A stretch of 35,083 bases of DNA from Methylomicrobium sp035916875 (GTDB taxonomy: Bacteria > Pseudomonadota > Gammaproteobacteria > Methylococcales > Methylomonadaceae), in the NCBI RefSeq assembly GCF_035916875.1, contig NZ_JAXUHN010000069.1, forward strand, positions 1 to 35,083, given 5' to 3'. The notes under the pieces are model-generated. The model saw only the letters and a program-made list of their open reading frames with translations, was not told where the DNA came from and did not search any database. The translations under genes and the position numbers were made by a program. Below are positions 8,605 through 18,339 of this stretch, piece after piece; the stretch's first letter is position 1; every line of letters begins with the position of its first letter.

Positions 8605-10100
8605 CCGTTATCTCCCTGACAGCAGAGTTGTATGTCCTGTTCTAAGGGCGGCGCGGCAAGGTTCAATACCGGCTGAGGATGAAGCCCCAGCCAGACAGTG
8701 CTCAACACCAGCAGCCCCATGAAAACCAGTTCACGGCGGCCGAAATCGGAATGGAAATGCTGCCGTCGCAATGGACCGTGAAAGACTTTTTGGATGATGA
8801 TGAGTGAATAAACCGGCGCCAGAATAAGCACAAGAGCCGCCAATACTGTCAACGTGACAGTCGCCTTGAAGGCACCCAGTAACACCAAAAATTCGCCGAT
8901 GAAATTACCCAGTCCTGGCAGTCCCAGCGAGGCAATGGCAAAGAATAAAGTTATTGCCGACAGCCTAGGCATTTCGATCCAGAAACCGCTCATACAGTTC
9001 ATTTCACGGGTATGCAGACGTTCCTGCAAAGCCCCGGCGATCATGAATAAGGCCGAAGCGCTGATGCCGTGCGCCAGCATGGTGATGACCGAACCCTGCA
9101 GGGCCTGCATATTCAGGGAAAACACTCCCAGCATAATAAACCCCATATGGCTGACGCTCGTATAGGCGATCAACCGCTTCAAATCGGACTGGGCGAATGC
9201 CATCATGGCGGCGTAGAGCACGCTGATTGCGCCCAGGGCCATGGCGACAGGCGCAAACTCTTGTGCCGCTTCAGGAAACAAGGGGACGACAAAACGCAAT
9301 AAACCGTAAGCCCCTGTTTTAAGCATGACCCCGGCCAGAATAACGCTGCCCCCGGTGGGCGCCTGGGTATGGGCATCCGGCAGCCAGGTATGAAACGGGA
9401 CGGCCGGAAGCTTGACGGCAAAGGCAATGAAAAAGCCCAGCATCAGCCAAAAGGCAATGGTCGGGTCGAGAGGCGCTTCAAGCAGATCGAAATAGTCGAA
9501 ACTATAAATCCCGGTATTGTCGTGAAAAATTAGCGCGAAAGTGACGATTGCCAGCAGCATCAGCAAGCCGCTTGCCTGAGTGAAAATAAAAAATTTGATT
9601 GCCGCATAGATCCGGCTTTCATGTCCCCAAATGCTGATCATAAAATACATCGGGATGATCATCGCTTCCCAGAAAAAAAAGAACAGAAACAAATCCATTG
9701 CCAGGAAGACACCGACCGTCCCGGCCAGACAAAATAACAGATTAAAGAAAAAGAAACCCTGCCGGTGCTTGATCTCGGTCCAGGAACTGCTGACCGCCAT
9801 AAAGCCGAGAAAAACCGTCAGCGAGATCAGCAGTAGACTGAGCCCATCCAGGGCCAGATGAAAGCCGATACCGAAACGGGGAATCCATGGCCGCTTAAAA
9901 TCGGCGATCCAGATCGGCGACTCGCCGGCAGACAAATAATCGACAGGTTCGGCCGTCGAAAATTGCACAAATACCAGTAGTGCCTCTATCGCCAGCGTCG
10001 CCACGGCTATCCGGCGCGGGGCAGCAGGACAGAACCGTTCAGAATACCAAGCCGCAAGCCCCCCCAAGAATAAAACGGCAATCAGTGCGAACAGCATCAT
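8601..10100 (-). CDS. nuoM: NADH-quinone oxidoreductase subunit M
   Basis: Complex I membrane-arm proton-pumping subunit of 499 residues, close to the 509 of E. coli. Signatures include FLFFFFWEAMIIPMYFMI (the conserved helix-5 glutamate is in FWEAM), AFAVKLPAVPFHTWLPDAH (conserved Lys before the PFHTWLPDAH motif) and LKRLIAYTSVSHMGFIMLG. It overlaps nuoL upstream and nuoN downstream by four bases each, so translation of L, M and N is probably coupled. Confidence 0.97.
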   Translation of the reverse strand: MMLFALIAVLFLGGLAAWYSERFCPAAPRRIAVATLAIEALLVFVQFSTAEPVDYLSAGESPIWIADFKRPWIPRFGIGFHLALDGLSLLLISLTVFLGFMAVSSSWTEIKHRQGFFFFNLLFCLAGTVGVFLAMDLFLFFFFWEAMIIPMYFMISIWGHESRIYAAIKFFIFTQASGLLMLLAIVTFALIFHDNTGIYSFDYFDLLEAPLDPTIAFWLMLGFFIAFAVKLPAVPFHTWLPDAHTQAPTGGSVILAGVMLKTGAYGLLRFVVPLFPEAAQEFAPVAMALGAISVLYAAMMAFAQSDLKRLIAYTSVSHMGFIMLGVFSLNMQALQGSVITMLAHGISASALFMIAGALQERLHTREMNCMSGFWIEMPRLSAITLFFAIASLGLPGLGNFIGEFLVLLGAFKATVTLTVLAALVLILAPVYSLIIIQKVFHGPLRRQHFHSDFGRRELVFMGLLVLSTVWLGLHPQPVLNLAAPPLEQDIQLCCQGDNG

Positions 10101-11932
10101 GACAACAGTCCTATAGCGACGATGACGGCGGCCGCAAAACCCATCGATGCCGCATACCAGCGCAACCTGCCGGATTGCGATGCGCTGGCGATGTGGTGAA
10201 TGCTCCTGCTGAGCGTTGCCATTCCTTCATAGACCCCATCTATTCCATCGTTTTTATTGAATTCGGCAACCCACTTGAATGGCAGCACCAACACGTTGTC
10301 ATAAAGCCAGTCAAATGCCCAGCCGGAAAGCCAGAAGCGCTGCAGTGTCTTACCCCATGCAATTGACGCTAGTCGCTCCGCCGAAAATGTACCGGTAAGG
10401 TAGAACAAAGCCGCAATTATCAGACCGGCAATAGGCGCCGCTACAGTGAGGCCGCCCACCCAATCGAGATGGCGATGCGCTTCTTGTTCGGCCGGAACAG
10501 GAAACGCCGAATCCAGGGGTATCTGCAATAAACCGCCGGTGAGCGCCAGTAGGCAAAGCAACAGCAAGGGCACGCTCATGCGCCGGCCGATAACCGTTTC
10601 GACTGCGGCGTGTTCGGAACCGAAAAAAACGACGAACACTAGGCGGAAACTGTAAATGCCGGTAATCAATGCGCCGAAACAGGCGGCCCCCCACAAACCG
10701 GGGGAGAAATCGAACGCGGCCAGCAAGATTTGGTGTTTGCTATAGTAGCCGGAAGTAAACGGCAGTCCAGACAACGCCGCACTGCCGATAAGGAAACTCC
10801 AGAAGGCGACCGGCATCGCTTTCCGCAGGCCGCCCATTTTAAAAATGTTGTGTTCGTGGTGAAAACAAAAAATCACCGCGCCCGCAGCCAGGAACAATAG
10901 GGCCTTGAAGAAGGCGTGAGTCATAAGGTGGAAAATAGCCGCCGACCAGGCTCCGACGCCCAAAGCGAGAAACATATAGCCGATCTGGCTGATCGTTGAA
11001 TAAGCGAGGATACGTTTGATATCGGTCTGCATCAACGCAGAAAAGCCGGCCAACAATAAAGTCGTGACACCTATCAACGCGACTGCAAACTGAATCGTAG
11101 GCGCAAGCAGGAACAAGTCGTGGGTTCTGGCAATGAGGTAAACACCGGCCGTCACCATGGTCGCCGCGTGGATCAGCGCGCTAACGGGCGTAGGGCCGGC
11201 CATGGCATCGGGAAGCCAGGTTTGCAGCGGCAACTGCGCGGATTTACCCACTGCGCCGCCCAACAACAGTGCGGCGGCGGCAACCGGCAACAAAGCCCCC
11301 GTCTCCCATTGGCTCAAGGCCCTAAGCATGACCGACTGAATATCGAGAGTATGCAATTGCGTAAACAGCAAAAACAGGCCGAGCGCCATCGACGTATCAC
11401 CCACCCGGGTCATCACAAACGCTTTTCGCGCCGCATAGCCGTTATTCGGATCTTGATACCAGAATCCGATCAGCAGATAACTGCCGAGACCTACACCTTC
11501 CCAGCCCATATAGAGCAGAACCAGATTGTCAGCCAGCACCAGCACCAGCATGGCGAAAACAAACAGATTCATATAGGCGAAAAACCTTGCATAATCGGTA
11601 TCGGTTTCCATGAAACCAGCCGAATAAACATGGATCAGCAGTCCGACGCCGGCCACAACCCACAACATCGTCAGCGATAAGGAGTCGAGGTAGAACCCGA
11701 ATGGCACGGACAAATCATCAACCGCCATCCACGACCCTATAGCCAACCGGTAAGGTTCCCTGTCTCCAGCCAGATACTCCGCGCCGATCAAGGCTGACAG
11801 GATAGCGGAAATACCCACGGTTCCGACGCCAATCCAGGCAACTGCCGGTTTGGCAAAATGACCTCCGGCCAATACCAGGAGTACAAAACCGAATAAGGGG
11901 AACAGCGGCACCAGCCAAAGCAATGTAATCAC
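10097..11932 (-). CDS. nuoL: NADH-quinone oxidoreductase subunit L
   Basis: Distal proton-pumping subunit of complex I, 611 residues (E. coli 613). Visible are the helix-5 motif LLYMGWEGVGLGSYLLIGFW, then KSAQLPLQTWLPDAMAGPTP with VSALIHAATMVTAGVYLI, and LAYSTISQIGYMFLALG. The long C-terminal part contains the region that forms the lateral helix along the membrane arm and a final membrane anchor. It starts nine bases after nuoK stops and overlaps nuoM by four bases. Confidence 0.97.
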   Translation of the reverse strand: MITLLWLVPLFPLFGFVLLVLAGGHFAKPAVAWIGVGTVGISAILSALIGAEYLAGDREPYRLAIGSWMAVDDLSVPFGFYLDSLSLTMLWVVAGVGLLIHVYSAGFMETDTDYARFFAYMNLFVFAMLVLVLADNLVLLYMGWEGVGLGSYLLIGFWYQDPNNGYAARKAFVMTRVGDTSMALGLFLLFTQLHTLDIQSVMLRALSQWETGALLPVAAAALLLGGAVGKSAQLPLQTWLPDAMAGPTPVSALIHAATMVTAGVYLIARTHDLFLLAPTIQFAVALIGVTTLLLAGFSALMQTDIKRILAYSTISQIGYMFLALGVGAWSAAIFHLMTHAFFKALLFLAAGAVIFCFHHEHNIFKMGGLRKAMPVAFWSFLIGSAALSGLPFTSGYYSKHQILLAAFDFSPGLWGAACFGALITGIYSFRLVFVVFFGSEHAAVETVIGRRMSVPLLLLCLLALTGGLLQIPLDSAFPVPAEQEAHRHLDWVGGLTVAAPIAGLIIAALFYLTGTFSAERLASIAWGKTLQRFWLSGWAFDWLYDNVLVLPFKWVAEFNKNDGIDGVYEGMATLSRSIHHIASASQSGRLRWYAASMGFAAAVIVAIGLLS

Positions 11933-11941
11933 TTGCGCCTC

Positions 11942-12250
11942 CTAGCCTTTCATCTCGTTCACAGCATCCGCATCCAGAGAGTGAAAACGGTGGAAAATCT
12001 GCAGCGCCAAACCCAGGCCGACACCCACTTCCGCCGCTGCAAGCGTCAGTATCAGCAGAAACATGATTTGCCCATCCGCCTGCCCCCATCTTGACCCGGC
12101 CACGACAAATGCGAGTCCGGTCGCATTCAGCATAATTTCCAAAGACATCAGTATGAAGATCAGGTTACGCCGCACCAGCACCCCGATCAGCCCCAACGCA
12201 AACAGAACGGCGGATAGCAACAAACCGTATTCCATAGGAATTCCGTTCAT
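11942..12250 (-). CDS. nuoK: NADH-quinone oxidoreductase subunit K
   Basis: Small three-helix membrane subunit of complex I, 102 residues (E. coli 100). The peptide starts MNGIPMEYGLLLSAVLFALG and includes RRNLIFILMSLEIMLNATGL (membrane glutamate in SLEIM) and LTLAAAEVGVGLGLAL (second conserved glutamate). An open frame extends much further upstream, but that part is antisense-like, basic and inside nuoJ. The ATG at 12250 overlaps the nuoJ stop by four bases and gives the normal family length. Confidence 0.96.
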   Translation of the reverse strand: MNGIPMEYGLLLSAVLFALGLIGVLVRRNLIFILMSLEIMLNATGLAFVVAGSRWGQADGQIMFLLILTLAAAEVGVGLGLALQIFHRFHSLDADAVNEMKG

Positions 12251-12765
12251 GAGTCCCTCTCTTGCCTGTTTCTTTTGATTATGGGTTTGCCCAGGTGATA
12301 GGCGCCTACCAACCCCGCCAGCAATAGCATCGAAGCCAGTTCCACAGCCAGCAGATAGGGGCCGTACAAGGCGATACCAACCTGTTTTGAATTGACCAAC
12401 TGGCCGGTCTCCGCATTGCCGCCGACGGCGATCACCACCAGAATTTCGCCTAACAGAACTAGCGCCAACAAAGACGGCACTATCCACATGCCCGGCGTGA
12501 GCCATTCATGTTCCTGGTCTACCGTCTTTTGGCCCTGGTTGAGCATCATAATCACGAAGACAAAAATCACCATGATGGCGCCGGCATAGATAATCACTTC
12601 CAGCACAGCGGCAAAATACGCGCCTAACAGAAAAAAAATAATGCCCACGGCCAGCAGCGACAGGATCAAATAAAGCAGGCTGTGTACCGCATTGAAGCCG
12701 GTGATCATCATCAACGTCGCAAAAACGGCGACGGCCGCTGCGATGGTGAACAGTGTCATCTCCAT
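12247..12765 (-). CDS. nuoJ: NADH-quinone oxidoreductase subunit J
   Basis: Membrane subunit of complex I, 172 residues with five hydrophobic helices (E. coli 184). The helix-3 signature is visible: YFAAVLEVIIYAGAIMVIFV, followed by FVIMMLNQG. It links the interface subunits to the pumping subunits. It starts 13 bases after nuoI stops and overlaps nuoK by four bases. Confidence 0.96.
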   Translation of the reverse strand: MEMTLFTIAAAVAVFATLMMITGFNAVHSLLYLILSLLAVGIIFFLLGAYFAAVLEVIIYAGAIMVIFVFVIMMLNQGQKTVDQEHEWLTPGMWIVPSLLALVLLGEILVVIAVGGNAETGQLVNSKQVGIALYGPYLLAVELASMLLLAGLVGAYHLGKPIIKRNRQERDS

Positions 12766-12778
12766 ACAGGCCTCCCTA

Positions 12779-13294
12779 TCATGACAACAGCGTTTTTACG
12801 TCTATAGGCGGGCTTTCATTTTCGGCCTGCCCCTTATTTTTGCCGCCGACGGTCATGCCGGCAACCCGGTAGAAATTGTAATCGTGGTACTTGCCCGTAC
12901 CGTTAATCAACAGATGTTCCTTTTCATAGACCATGTTCTGGCGGTCGTATTCGCACATTTCAAAATCCGGGGTCAGTTGAATGGCATAGGTCGGACAGGC
13001 TTCCTCGCAAAATCCGCAGAGTATGCAGCGGGAAAAATTGATACGGAAAAAGGACGGATACCAGCGACCATTTTCATCTTCGGCTTTCTGCAGGGCGATG
13101 CAGTCCACGGGACAGACTACAGCGCAAAGATTACAGGCAACGCAACGCTCTTCGCCGTCGGGATCGCGAGTCAGAACGATGCGGCCTCGATAACGGGGAA
13201 ACAGCGCCGGCTTGTGCTCGGGGTATTCCACCGTATCCGGTTTGACGAAAGTATGTTTGAGTACTTCCCAGAGTGTTCGTAATTGGCTCAACAT
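12779..13294 (-). CDS. nuoI: NADH-quinone oxidoreductase subunit I (two 4Fe-4S clusters)
   Basis: Ferredoxin-like peripheral subunit of 171 residues that passes electrons through clusters N6a and N6b to NuoB. Two complete CxxCxxCxxxCP motifs are present: Cys51/54/57/61 (CVACNLCAVVCPVDC) and Cys90/93/96/100 (CILCGFCEEACPTY). The spacing between motifs and the overall length are normal. The gene starts 25 bases after nuoH stops. Confidence 0.97.
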   Translation of the reverse strand: MLSQLRTLWEVLKHTFVKPDTVEYPEHKPALFPRYRGRIVLTRDPDGEERCVACNLCAVVCPVDCIALQKAEDENGRWYPSFFRINFSRCILCGFCEEACPTYAIQLTPDFEMCEYDRQNMVYEKEHLLINGTGKYHDYNFYRVAGMTVGGKNKGQAENESPPIDVKTLLS

Positions 13295-13319
13295 GGTTTA
13301 TCCTTAAATTCCCGATTCG

Positions 13320-14279
13320 TTAACTGCGCAATGTCAGCGCCACGGCGGCGGTAACCAGCAGGTTTAACAGCGCCACCGGCAGCATCACTTTCCAGCCGAA
13401 AGCCATCAGTTGATCATAGCGGGGCCGTGGCAGCGAACCCCGCAATAAAATAAAGAAGACGATGCCGACCGCTGTTTTCAAACAAAACCAAACGAGCGGC
13501 GGCAGCCAGGGACCCAGCCAGCCGCCGAAGAACAGGGTTACGATCATCGCAGAACTGAGCGTGACACCGAGATACTCGCCGACGAAAAACATGCCGAATT
13601 TCATGCCTGAATATTCGGTATGAAATCCGCCGATCAGCTCTTGTTCGGCTTCAGGCAGATCGAAGGGAGCCCGGCGGCTTTCGGCGATAACGGCCACCAT
13701 AAAGACGATAAAGCCCAAAAACTGGGGGAAAATAAACCAGCCGTCGCGCTGGGCCTCGACGATCTCCCGCAAATTGAAGGTTCCGGACAGCATCACGACG
13801 CCCATGATGGAAATGCCCATGAAGACTTCGTAACTGACTGTTTGAGCCGCGGCTCGCAGTCCTCCAAGCATTGAATATTTATTGTTGGAAGCATAGCCCG
13901 CCAAGACCACGCTGTACACGGACAGCGATGTCAGCGCCAGAAAGTAGAGCAGTCCGAAATTGAAATCGATAATGCCGACGCCCGGAGCGAAAGGCACCAC
14001 GGAAAAACCGGTCAGCATGGTAATGAACACGATGGTAGGCGCCAGCACAAACACCGGTTTATCTGCAAACGGCGGTATCCAGTCTTCCTTGAAGAACATC
14101 TTGATCATGTCCGCCACCACCTGAAACAGACCCAACGGACCGACCCGATTGGGTCCGAGACGGTCCTGCCAGACGGCCAACAGCCTTCTCTCTACCCAGA
14201 TCAGCATCGCGGCAACCAAAATCGCCGAAAGCAGGATGCCGATAATATCCACTGCGCTGCCTATGCCTGTATTGGTCAT
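13320..14279 (-). CDS. nuoH: NADH-quinone oxidoreductase subunit H
   Basis: Membrane subunit forming much of the quinone-binding chamber, 319 residues with eight helices (E. coli 325). Visible family stretches are ERRLLAVWQDRLGPNRVGP, then GLFQVVADMIKMFFKED (conserved acidic loop), and FDLPEAEQELIGGFHTEYSG (the quinone-channel loop rich in conserved glutamates). The start overlaps the nuoG stop by four bases. Confidence 0.97.
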   Translation of the reverse strand: MTNTGIGSAVDIIGILLSAILVAAMLIWVERRLLAVWQDRLGPNRVGPLGLFQVVADMIKMFFKEDWIPPFADKPVFVLAPTIVFITMLTGFSVVPFAPGVGIIDFNFGLLYFLALTSLSVYSVVLAGYASNNKYSMLGGLRAAAQTVSYEVFMGISIMGVVMLSGTFNLREIVEAQRDGWFIFPQFLGFIVFMVAVIAESRRAPFDLPEAEQELIGGFHTEYSGMKFGMFFVGEYLGVTLSSAMIVTLFFGGWLGPWLPPLVWFCLKTAVGIVFFILLRGSLPRPRYDQLMAFGWKVMLPVALLNLLVTAAVALTLRS

Positions 14280-17047
14280 GGTTTGTCCCCGGAATTACCT
14301 ACAGGATGTAGATATGAATCGGAAGCTTTACTTAAAGAACGTGGGTATTGAGCAGGAGCAAATGCGAAAGTTTTGTCCGCTTTAGTCAATACGACCAAGC
14401 TCAACCGGCTGATCCCCAAAGTTTCCGGCAGTCCTGCGGTGATTCCCAGCAGACCGCAAGGAAGCGTTTGCTCTATTTTCACAGGAAGATATATGATCGA
14501 AATACCTGTAAGGCTCTTGATTTCCAGAAGGTCGCCGGACTCTACAGCCAGTACGGCGGCATCCGACGGGCTCAATGAGGCGCAAGGATTGGCCATGCGC
14601 TCGGCCACCGGCGGCGAATGCCTGCTTAATTCCTCGCTGCCGAAAATATGCTGAAGCGGCACGATGCGCCATTGCCCTTCCATGGGCTTAAATGCGTCCG
14701 GGATATGCGTAAACCAAGGCATTGCACCGGTTGCTTCGATCAGCCTTGCGCCCGCATCTCCGCCCCGTAAATGGCCGCCGATTTCATCCTGGAATTTGTT
14801 GATGGCCTGGTTCGAATTCCAGCCGGGCGCCCAGATAACCGGTTCCAGAGCAGCTGGCACACCGACTGTTATGCCTTCCATCGAAAAAGCAAAGGGTGTT
14901 TCCGGATCGACGGTCTGCCGAGGTTCGCTGACTTTTATGTTGGCGAGCATTGCGGTGCGGCCACTGTAGCGGTGCGGTTGCCGGGGAATTTTCATACCGG
15001 CGATCCTGAATTGGCCATCCGGAGCCTCCTTGGCGATGGCTGCGAGCGCTGGAAAAGCCTCGGCGCAGGCGGCCGTGAGTTCATCGCAGTGCTTCCAGTC
15101 AGTCGTTTCCATGCCAGCCAACAGCCATTGCCAACTGCCGCGCACAGGCTCCGCCGCGGGATAGACAGGGAAGTAACGTTGCGCCCTGCCCTCATTACTC
15201 ACCAGTGTCCCCTCTGATTCAGCGAACGTCGCAGCAGGCAATAACAGTTCTGCATTATCTGCCGTTTGTGTATTCAGCGAGTCTAGCACCACCACATGCG
15301 CCGCGGTCCGCAGAAACGCATCGACATCTTGTTCCTGCGCCCGACGATACAGATCGTTTTCAAGAATAATGACGGTCTCGGCCAATTTTTCATTGACCCG
15401 CTCGAAAGCCTGCCGCATGCGTCTCCCACCCATCATGGCGAGCCCCAGACTATTGCATTCGGGCACCGTATAAATTAGCTGCTTGTCCTTTGCAGACAGC
15501 GCCTTGGCAACATTGAATGCCGCCTGAATGACGGCGAGGCTGGCACAACTCGTTCCAGACACGACCAGCGGACGTTTAGCCGATTTCAGGCTTTCCGCAA
15601 TAACGGCCGCAAGCGAGTGTTCGGTGGCACTGAGGTCGGCAGGCGCAGGAGCCTGAGGATCAAGGCCGCGCGCAATTGCAAAGCCCAGGCGCGCAATGTC
15701 TTCCGGGCTGCCGCGATAACAGTGCGCAGCAACATCATCCAGACGGGTGGCACAAATACCGGCAATAAAAATCGGACTTCGATTGTTTTTTTCCAGTTCA
15801 CGGACAGGCTCATCCAGCCAGGGCGATATGTGCATACTGCTAGCCAGATCCAATGCCGCGTTACGTGCGGCCTGACGCACCGAAAGCGCCAGCCTGGGCG
15901 CGCTATTCGTCAGATCCTCGCCCAAAATCAGCACGGCATCGGCCTGCTCGACCTCTCGCAAGGAAGGCGTATGGATACCGCCGTAGCGCAACAGATCGAC
16001 TATCGTTTCAAACAACGTCTGTTCGGTTTCCTCGAGACCGAGAAAGAAGTTTTCCTCCCCGACCAGCGTACGCAAGGCAAAATTAGCTTCCAGCGAGGCC
16101 CTCGGCGAACCGACTCCTATGACAGGCTGACCGTTTTTTAGCAGCTCTCGAAAGTGTTGTTCCGCCGTTTCATTGGCGATTTCGCTCCGGCCGTTCAGTA
16201 GAGGCAAGCGGATACGTTCGGGGCTGTTGACGAAGCCGTAGCCGAAACGTCCCCGATCGCAGAGAAAATAACCGTTGACCTCGCCGTTATAACGGTTGAC
16301 GACGCGCCTGAGTTCGCCGTAGCGTTCGCCGGGTGCAATATTGCAGCCCAGACCGCAGTGCACGCAGACCGAGGGCGCGGTCTGCAAATCCCATTTGCGG
16401 GCAAAGTGGGCGCTGAAGGTCTTGTCGGTAAAGACGCCGGTGGGACAGACTTCGACCAAATTGCCGCTGAATTCGCTTTCCAGCGTACCGTCTTCGAATC
16501 GGCCGAAATAGACATTGTTACTCACGCCCAAGGCATGCAGGTCGCTGCCGCCCGCATAGTCGTCATAAAAGCGGACACAGCGGTAGCAGGCGATGCAGCG
16601 GTTCATCTCATGATTGATGAACGGGCCGAGATACTGGTTTTGATGGGTACGTTTCAGGCCGCGATAGCGCCGAACGGTATGTCCGGACATCAGCGTCATG
16701 TCCTGCAAATGGCATTCGCCGCCTTCTTCGCAGACCGGGCAATCGTGAGGATGATTGGTCATCAACAGTTCGATGTTGCCGCTGCGAAATTGCGTCGCCT
16801 GATCGGTCTTGATGGAAATACGCATGGCGTCCGCAACCGGCGTCATGCAAGCCATGACCAACCGGCCGCGTGTATCGTCCGCATCGCGATACTGAATCAC
16901 GGCGCACTGCCTGCATGCGCCGACCGACCCCAGTGCCGGGTGCCAGCAAAAGTAAGGCAGGTCAAGTCCCAGTGTGTGGCAGGCCGCTAACAGGCTTTCC
17001 CCCTCTTTGACCGTATATTGCACGCCGTCGATTTCGATCGTAGCCAT
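14276..17047 (-). CDS. nuoG: NADH-quinone oxidoreductase subunit G (includes cluster N7 site)
   Basis: Large peripheral-arm subunit of 923 residues carrying electrons between NuoF and NuoI. Cluster ligands read directly: 2Fe-2S N1b Cys34/45/48/67; 4Fe-4S with His99 and Cys103/106/112; 4Fe-4S Cys151/154/157 plus Cys201. The extra N7 cluster ligands are Cys228/231/235 and Cys263 (CVHCGLGC, then FLCDRG). N7 is found only in some bacteria, including E. coli, at the same residue numbers. A molybdopterin-oxidoreductase-like domain without cofactor fills the rest. The start overlaps the nuoF stop by one base (TAATG). Confidence 0.97.
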   Translation of the reverse strand: MATIEIDGVQYTVKEGESLLAACHTLGLDLPYFCWHPALGSVGACRQCAVIQYRDADDTRGRLVMACMTPVADAMRISIKTDQATQFRSGNIELLMTNHPHDCPVCEEGGECHLQDMTLMSGHTVRRYRGLKRTHQNQYLGPFINHEMNRCIACYRCVRFYDDYAGGSDLHALGVSNNVYFGRFEDGTLESEFSGNLVEVCPTGVFTDKTFSAHFARKWDLQTAPSVCVHCGLGCNIAPGERYGELRRVVNRYNGEVNGYFLCDRGRFGYGFVNSPERIRLPLLNGRSEIANETAEQHFRELLKNGQPVIGVGSPRASLEANFALRTLVGEENFFLGLEETEQTLFETIVDLLRYGGIHTPSLREVEQADAVLILGEDLTNSAPRLALSVRQAARNAALDLASSMHISPWLDEPVRELEKNNRSPIFIAGICATRLDDVAAHCYRGSPEDIARLGFAIARGLDPQAPAPADLSATEHSLAAVIAESLKSAKRPLVVSGTSCASLAVIQAAFNVAKALSAKDKQLIYTVPECNSLGLAMMGGRRMRQAFERVNEKLAETVIILENDLYRRAQEQDVDAFLRTAAHVVVLDSLNTQTADNAELLLPAATFAESEGTLVSNEGRAQRYFPVYPAAEPVRGSWQWLLAGMETTDWKHCDELTAACAEAFPALAAIAKEAPDGQFRIAGMKIPRQPHRYSGRTAMLANIKVSEPRQTVDPETPFAFSMEGITVGVPAALEPVIWAPGWNSNQAINKFQDEIGGHLRGGDAGARLIEATGAMPWFTHIPDAFKPMEGQWRIVPLQHIFGSEELSRHSPPVAERMANPCASLSPSDAAVLAVESGDLLEIKSLTGISIIYLPVKIEQTLPCGLLGITAGLPETLGISRLSLVVLTKADKTFAFAPAQYPRSLSKASDSYLHPVGNSGDKP

Positions 17048-18339
17048 TAACCTGCACCTACAATGCTGTTTTTGCCGAGGATATAACGCTCAAAATCCTC
17101 TCGAAAAAATTTTAGCGCGCTCTGCAAGGGTTCCATGGCTCCGGGCGCCAGCGCGCAGAAAGTATTGCCCGGGCTCATCATGCGGCTCAATCCCGACAAG
17201 GTGCCAAGGTCTTCGAGTCGGCCGCGTCCGTCAATAATATCCTGCAGCAGAGTGACGACCCAGGGCAAGCCGTCCCGGCAGGGTGTACACCATCCGCAGG
17301 ACTCCCTGGCAAAAAATTGTTCCAGATTCAGCACCATCCGCACCGGACAGGTCTTGTCGTCAAGAATGATCAAAGTGCCGGTGCCCATGCGGCTGCCTGC
17401 CCTGGCTACGGCCTCGTAATCCATGGCCACGTCCAGATGCTCGGGCAGCAAAAAATCGGTCGATGCGCCGCCCGGCAGAAAACCGCGCAGTTGATAACCC
17501 GGCTGCATGCCGCCGGCATGTTCTTCGATAATCTCCCTGATCGGCGTTCCCATCGGCAATTCCCAGAGACCGGGACGATTAACACGGCCGCTTGCCCCGA
17601 ATAGCTTGGTGCCTTGATCGGCTCCACGTCCCAGTCCCTTATACCAGTCGACCCCGTAATGGAGGATGTGGGGCACGTTGCATAAGGTTTCCACATTGTT
17701 GACCACCGTGGGCTTGCCCCAAAGTCCGCTGACCACTGCGAATGGCGGTTTGGTGCGGGGATTGGCCCTCTTCCCCTCCAGCGCATTGATCAACGCCGTT
17801 TCTTCGCCACAGATATAACGTCCGGCGCTGGTATGCAGATAGATCTCCAGATTGAAATCCGAATTCAAAATATGCTCGCCCAGATAGCCCTTGACGCGCG
17901 CTTCGAGCAGGGCGTTTTCGAGACGCCGCGCGGCCAGACGGTATTCTCCGCGCAGGAAGATATACGCAATATTGGCCTGTATTGCGTAAGAGGCAATGAT
18001 CATGCCCTCAATGAGTTGATGCGGGTCTTTCTCCAGCAGCAACCGATCCTTGAAGGTGCCCGGTTCCATCTCGTCGCCATTGGCAATCAGATAACGGGTT
18101 TTGAGCGCATCATCGTCCATCGGAACGAGGCTCCACTTAAGCCCGGCGACAAAGCCGGCCCCGCCTCGGCCCCTAAGTCCGGCATCCTTGACCCATTGCT
18201 GCACTTCTTTCGGCTGAAGTTCCGAGATCGCCTTGCGGAGGCCCTGATAGCCGCCGGTGCTCTCGTAATCCGCCAACGTCGCAAAGGCGCGATCGGGCCG
18301 GATATTTTTGGTCAGCGGCTTGTTTTCCGTTGTTTCCAT
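17047..18339 (-). CDS. nuoF: NADH-quinone oxidoreductase subunit F (FMN, NADH site)
   Basis: NADH-oxidising flavoprotein subunit of 430 residues. The NADH/FMN-binding loop GLRGRGGAGFVAGLKW is at about 54-69, and the cluster N3 motif ESCGWCTPCRDG is near the C-terminus with a further Cys downstream. The open frame extends 77 codons upstream, but that part is arginine-rich nonsense inside nuoE. The ATG at 18339 overlaps the nuoE stop by one base (TAATG) and gives normal length (E. coli 445). The same one-base junction is repeated with nuoG. Confidence 0.97.
   Translation of the reverse strand: METTENKPLTKNIRPDRAFATLADYESTGGYQGLRKAISELQPKEVQQWVKDAGLRGRGGAGFVAGLKWSLVPMDDDALKTRYLIANGDEMEPGTFKDRLLLEKDPHQLIEGMIIASYAIQANIAYIFLRGEYRLAARRLENALLEARVKGYLGEHILNSDFNLEIYLHTSAGRYICGEETALINALEGKRANPRTKPPFAVVSGLWGKPTVVNNVETLCNVPHILHYGVDWYKGLGRGADQGTKLFGASGRVNRPGLWELPMGTPIREIIEEHAGGMQPGYQLRGFLPGGASTDFLLPEHLDVAMDYEAVARAGSRMGTGTLIILDDKTCPVRMVLNLEQFFARESCGWCTPCRDGLPWVVTLLQDIIDGRGRLEDLGTLSGLSRMMSPGNTFCALAPGAMEPLQSALKFFREDFERYILGKNSIVGAG

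Noticed and set aside
12251..12505. N-terminal extension of nuoK
   Set aside because: It lies inside nuoJ in another frame and would nearly double the normal family length.
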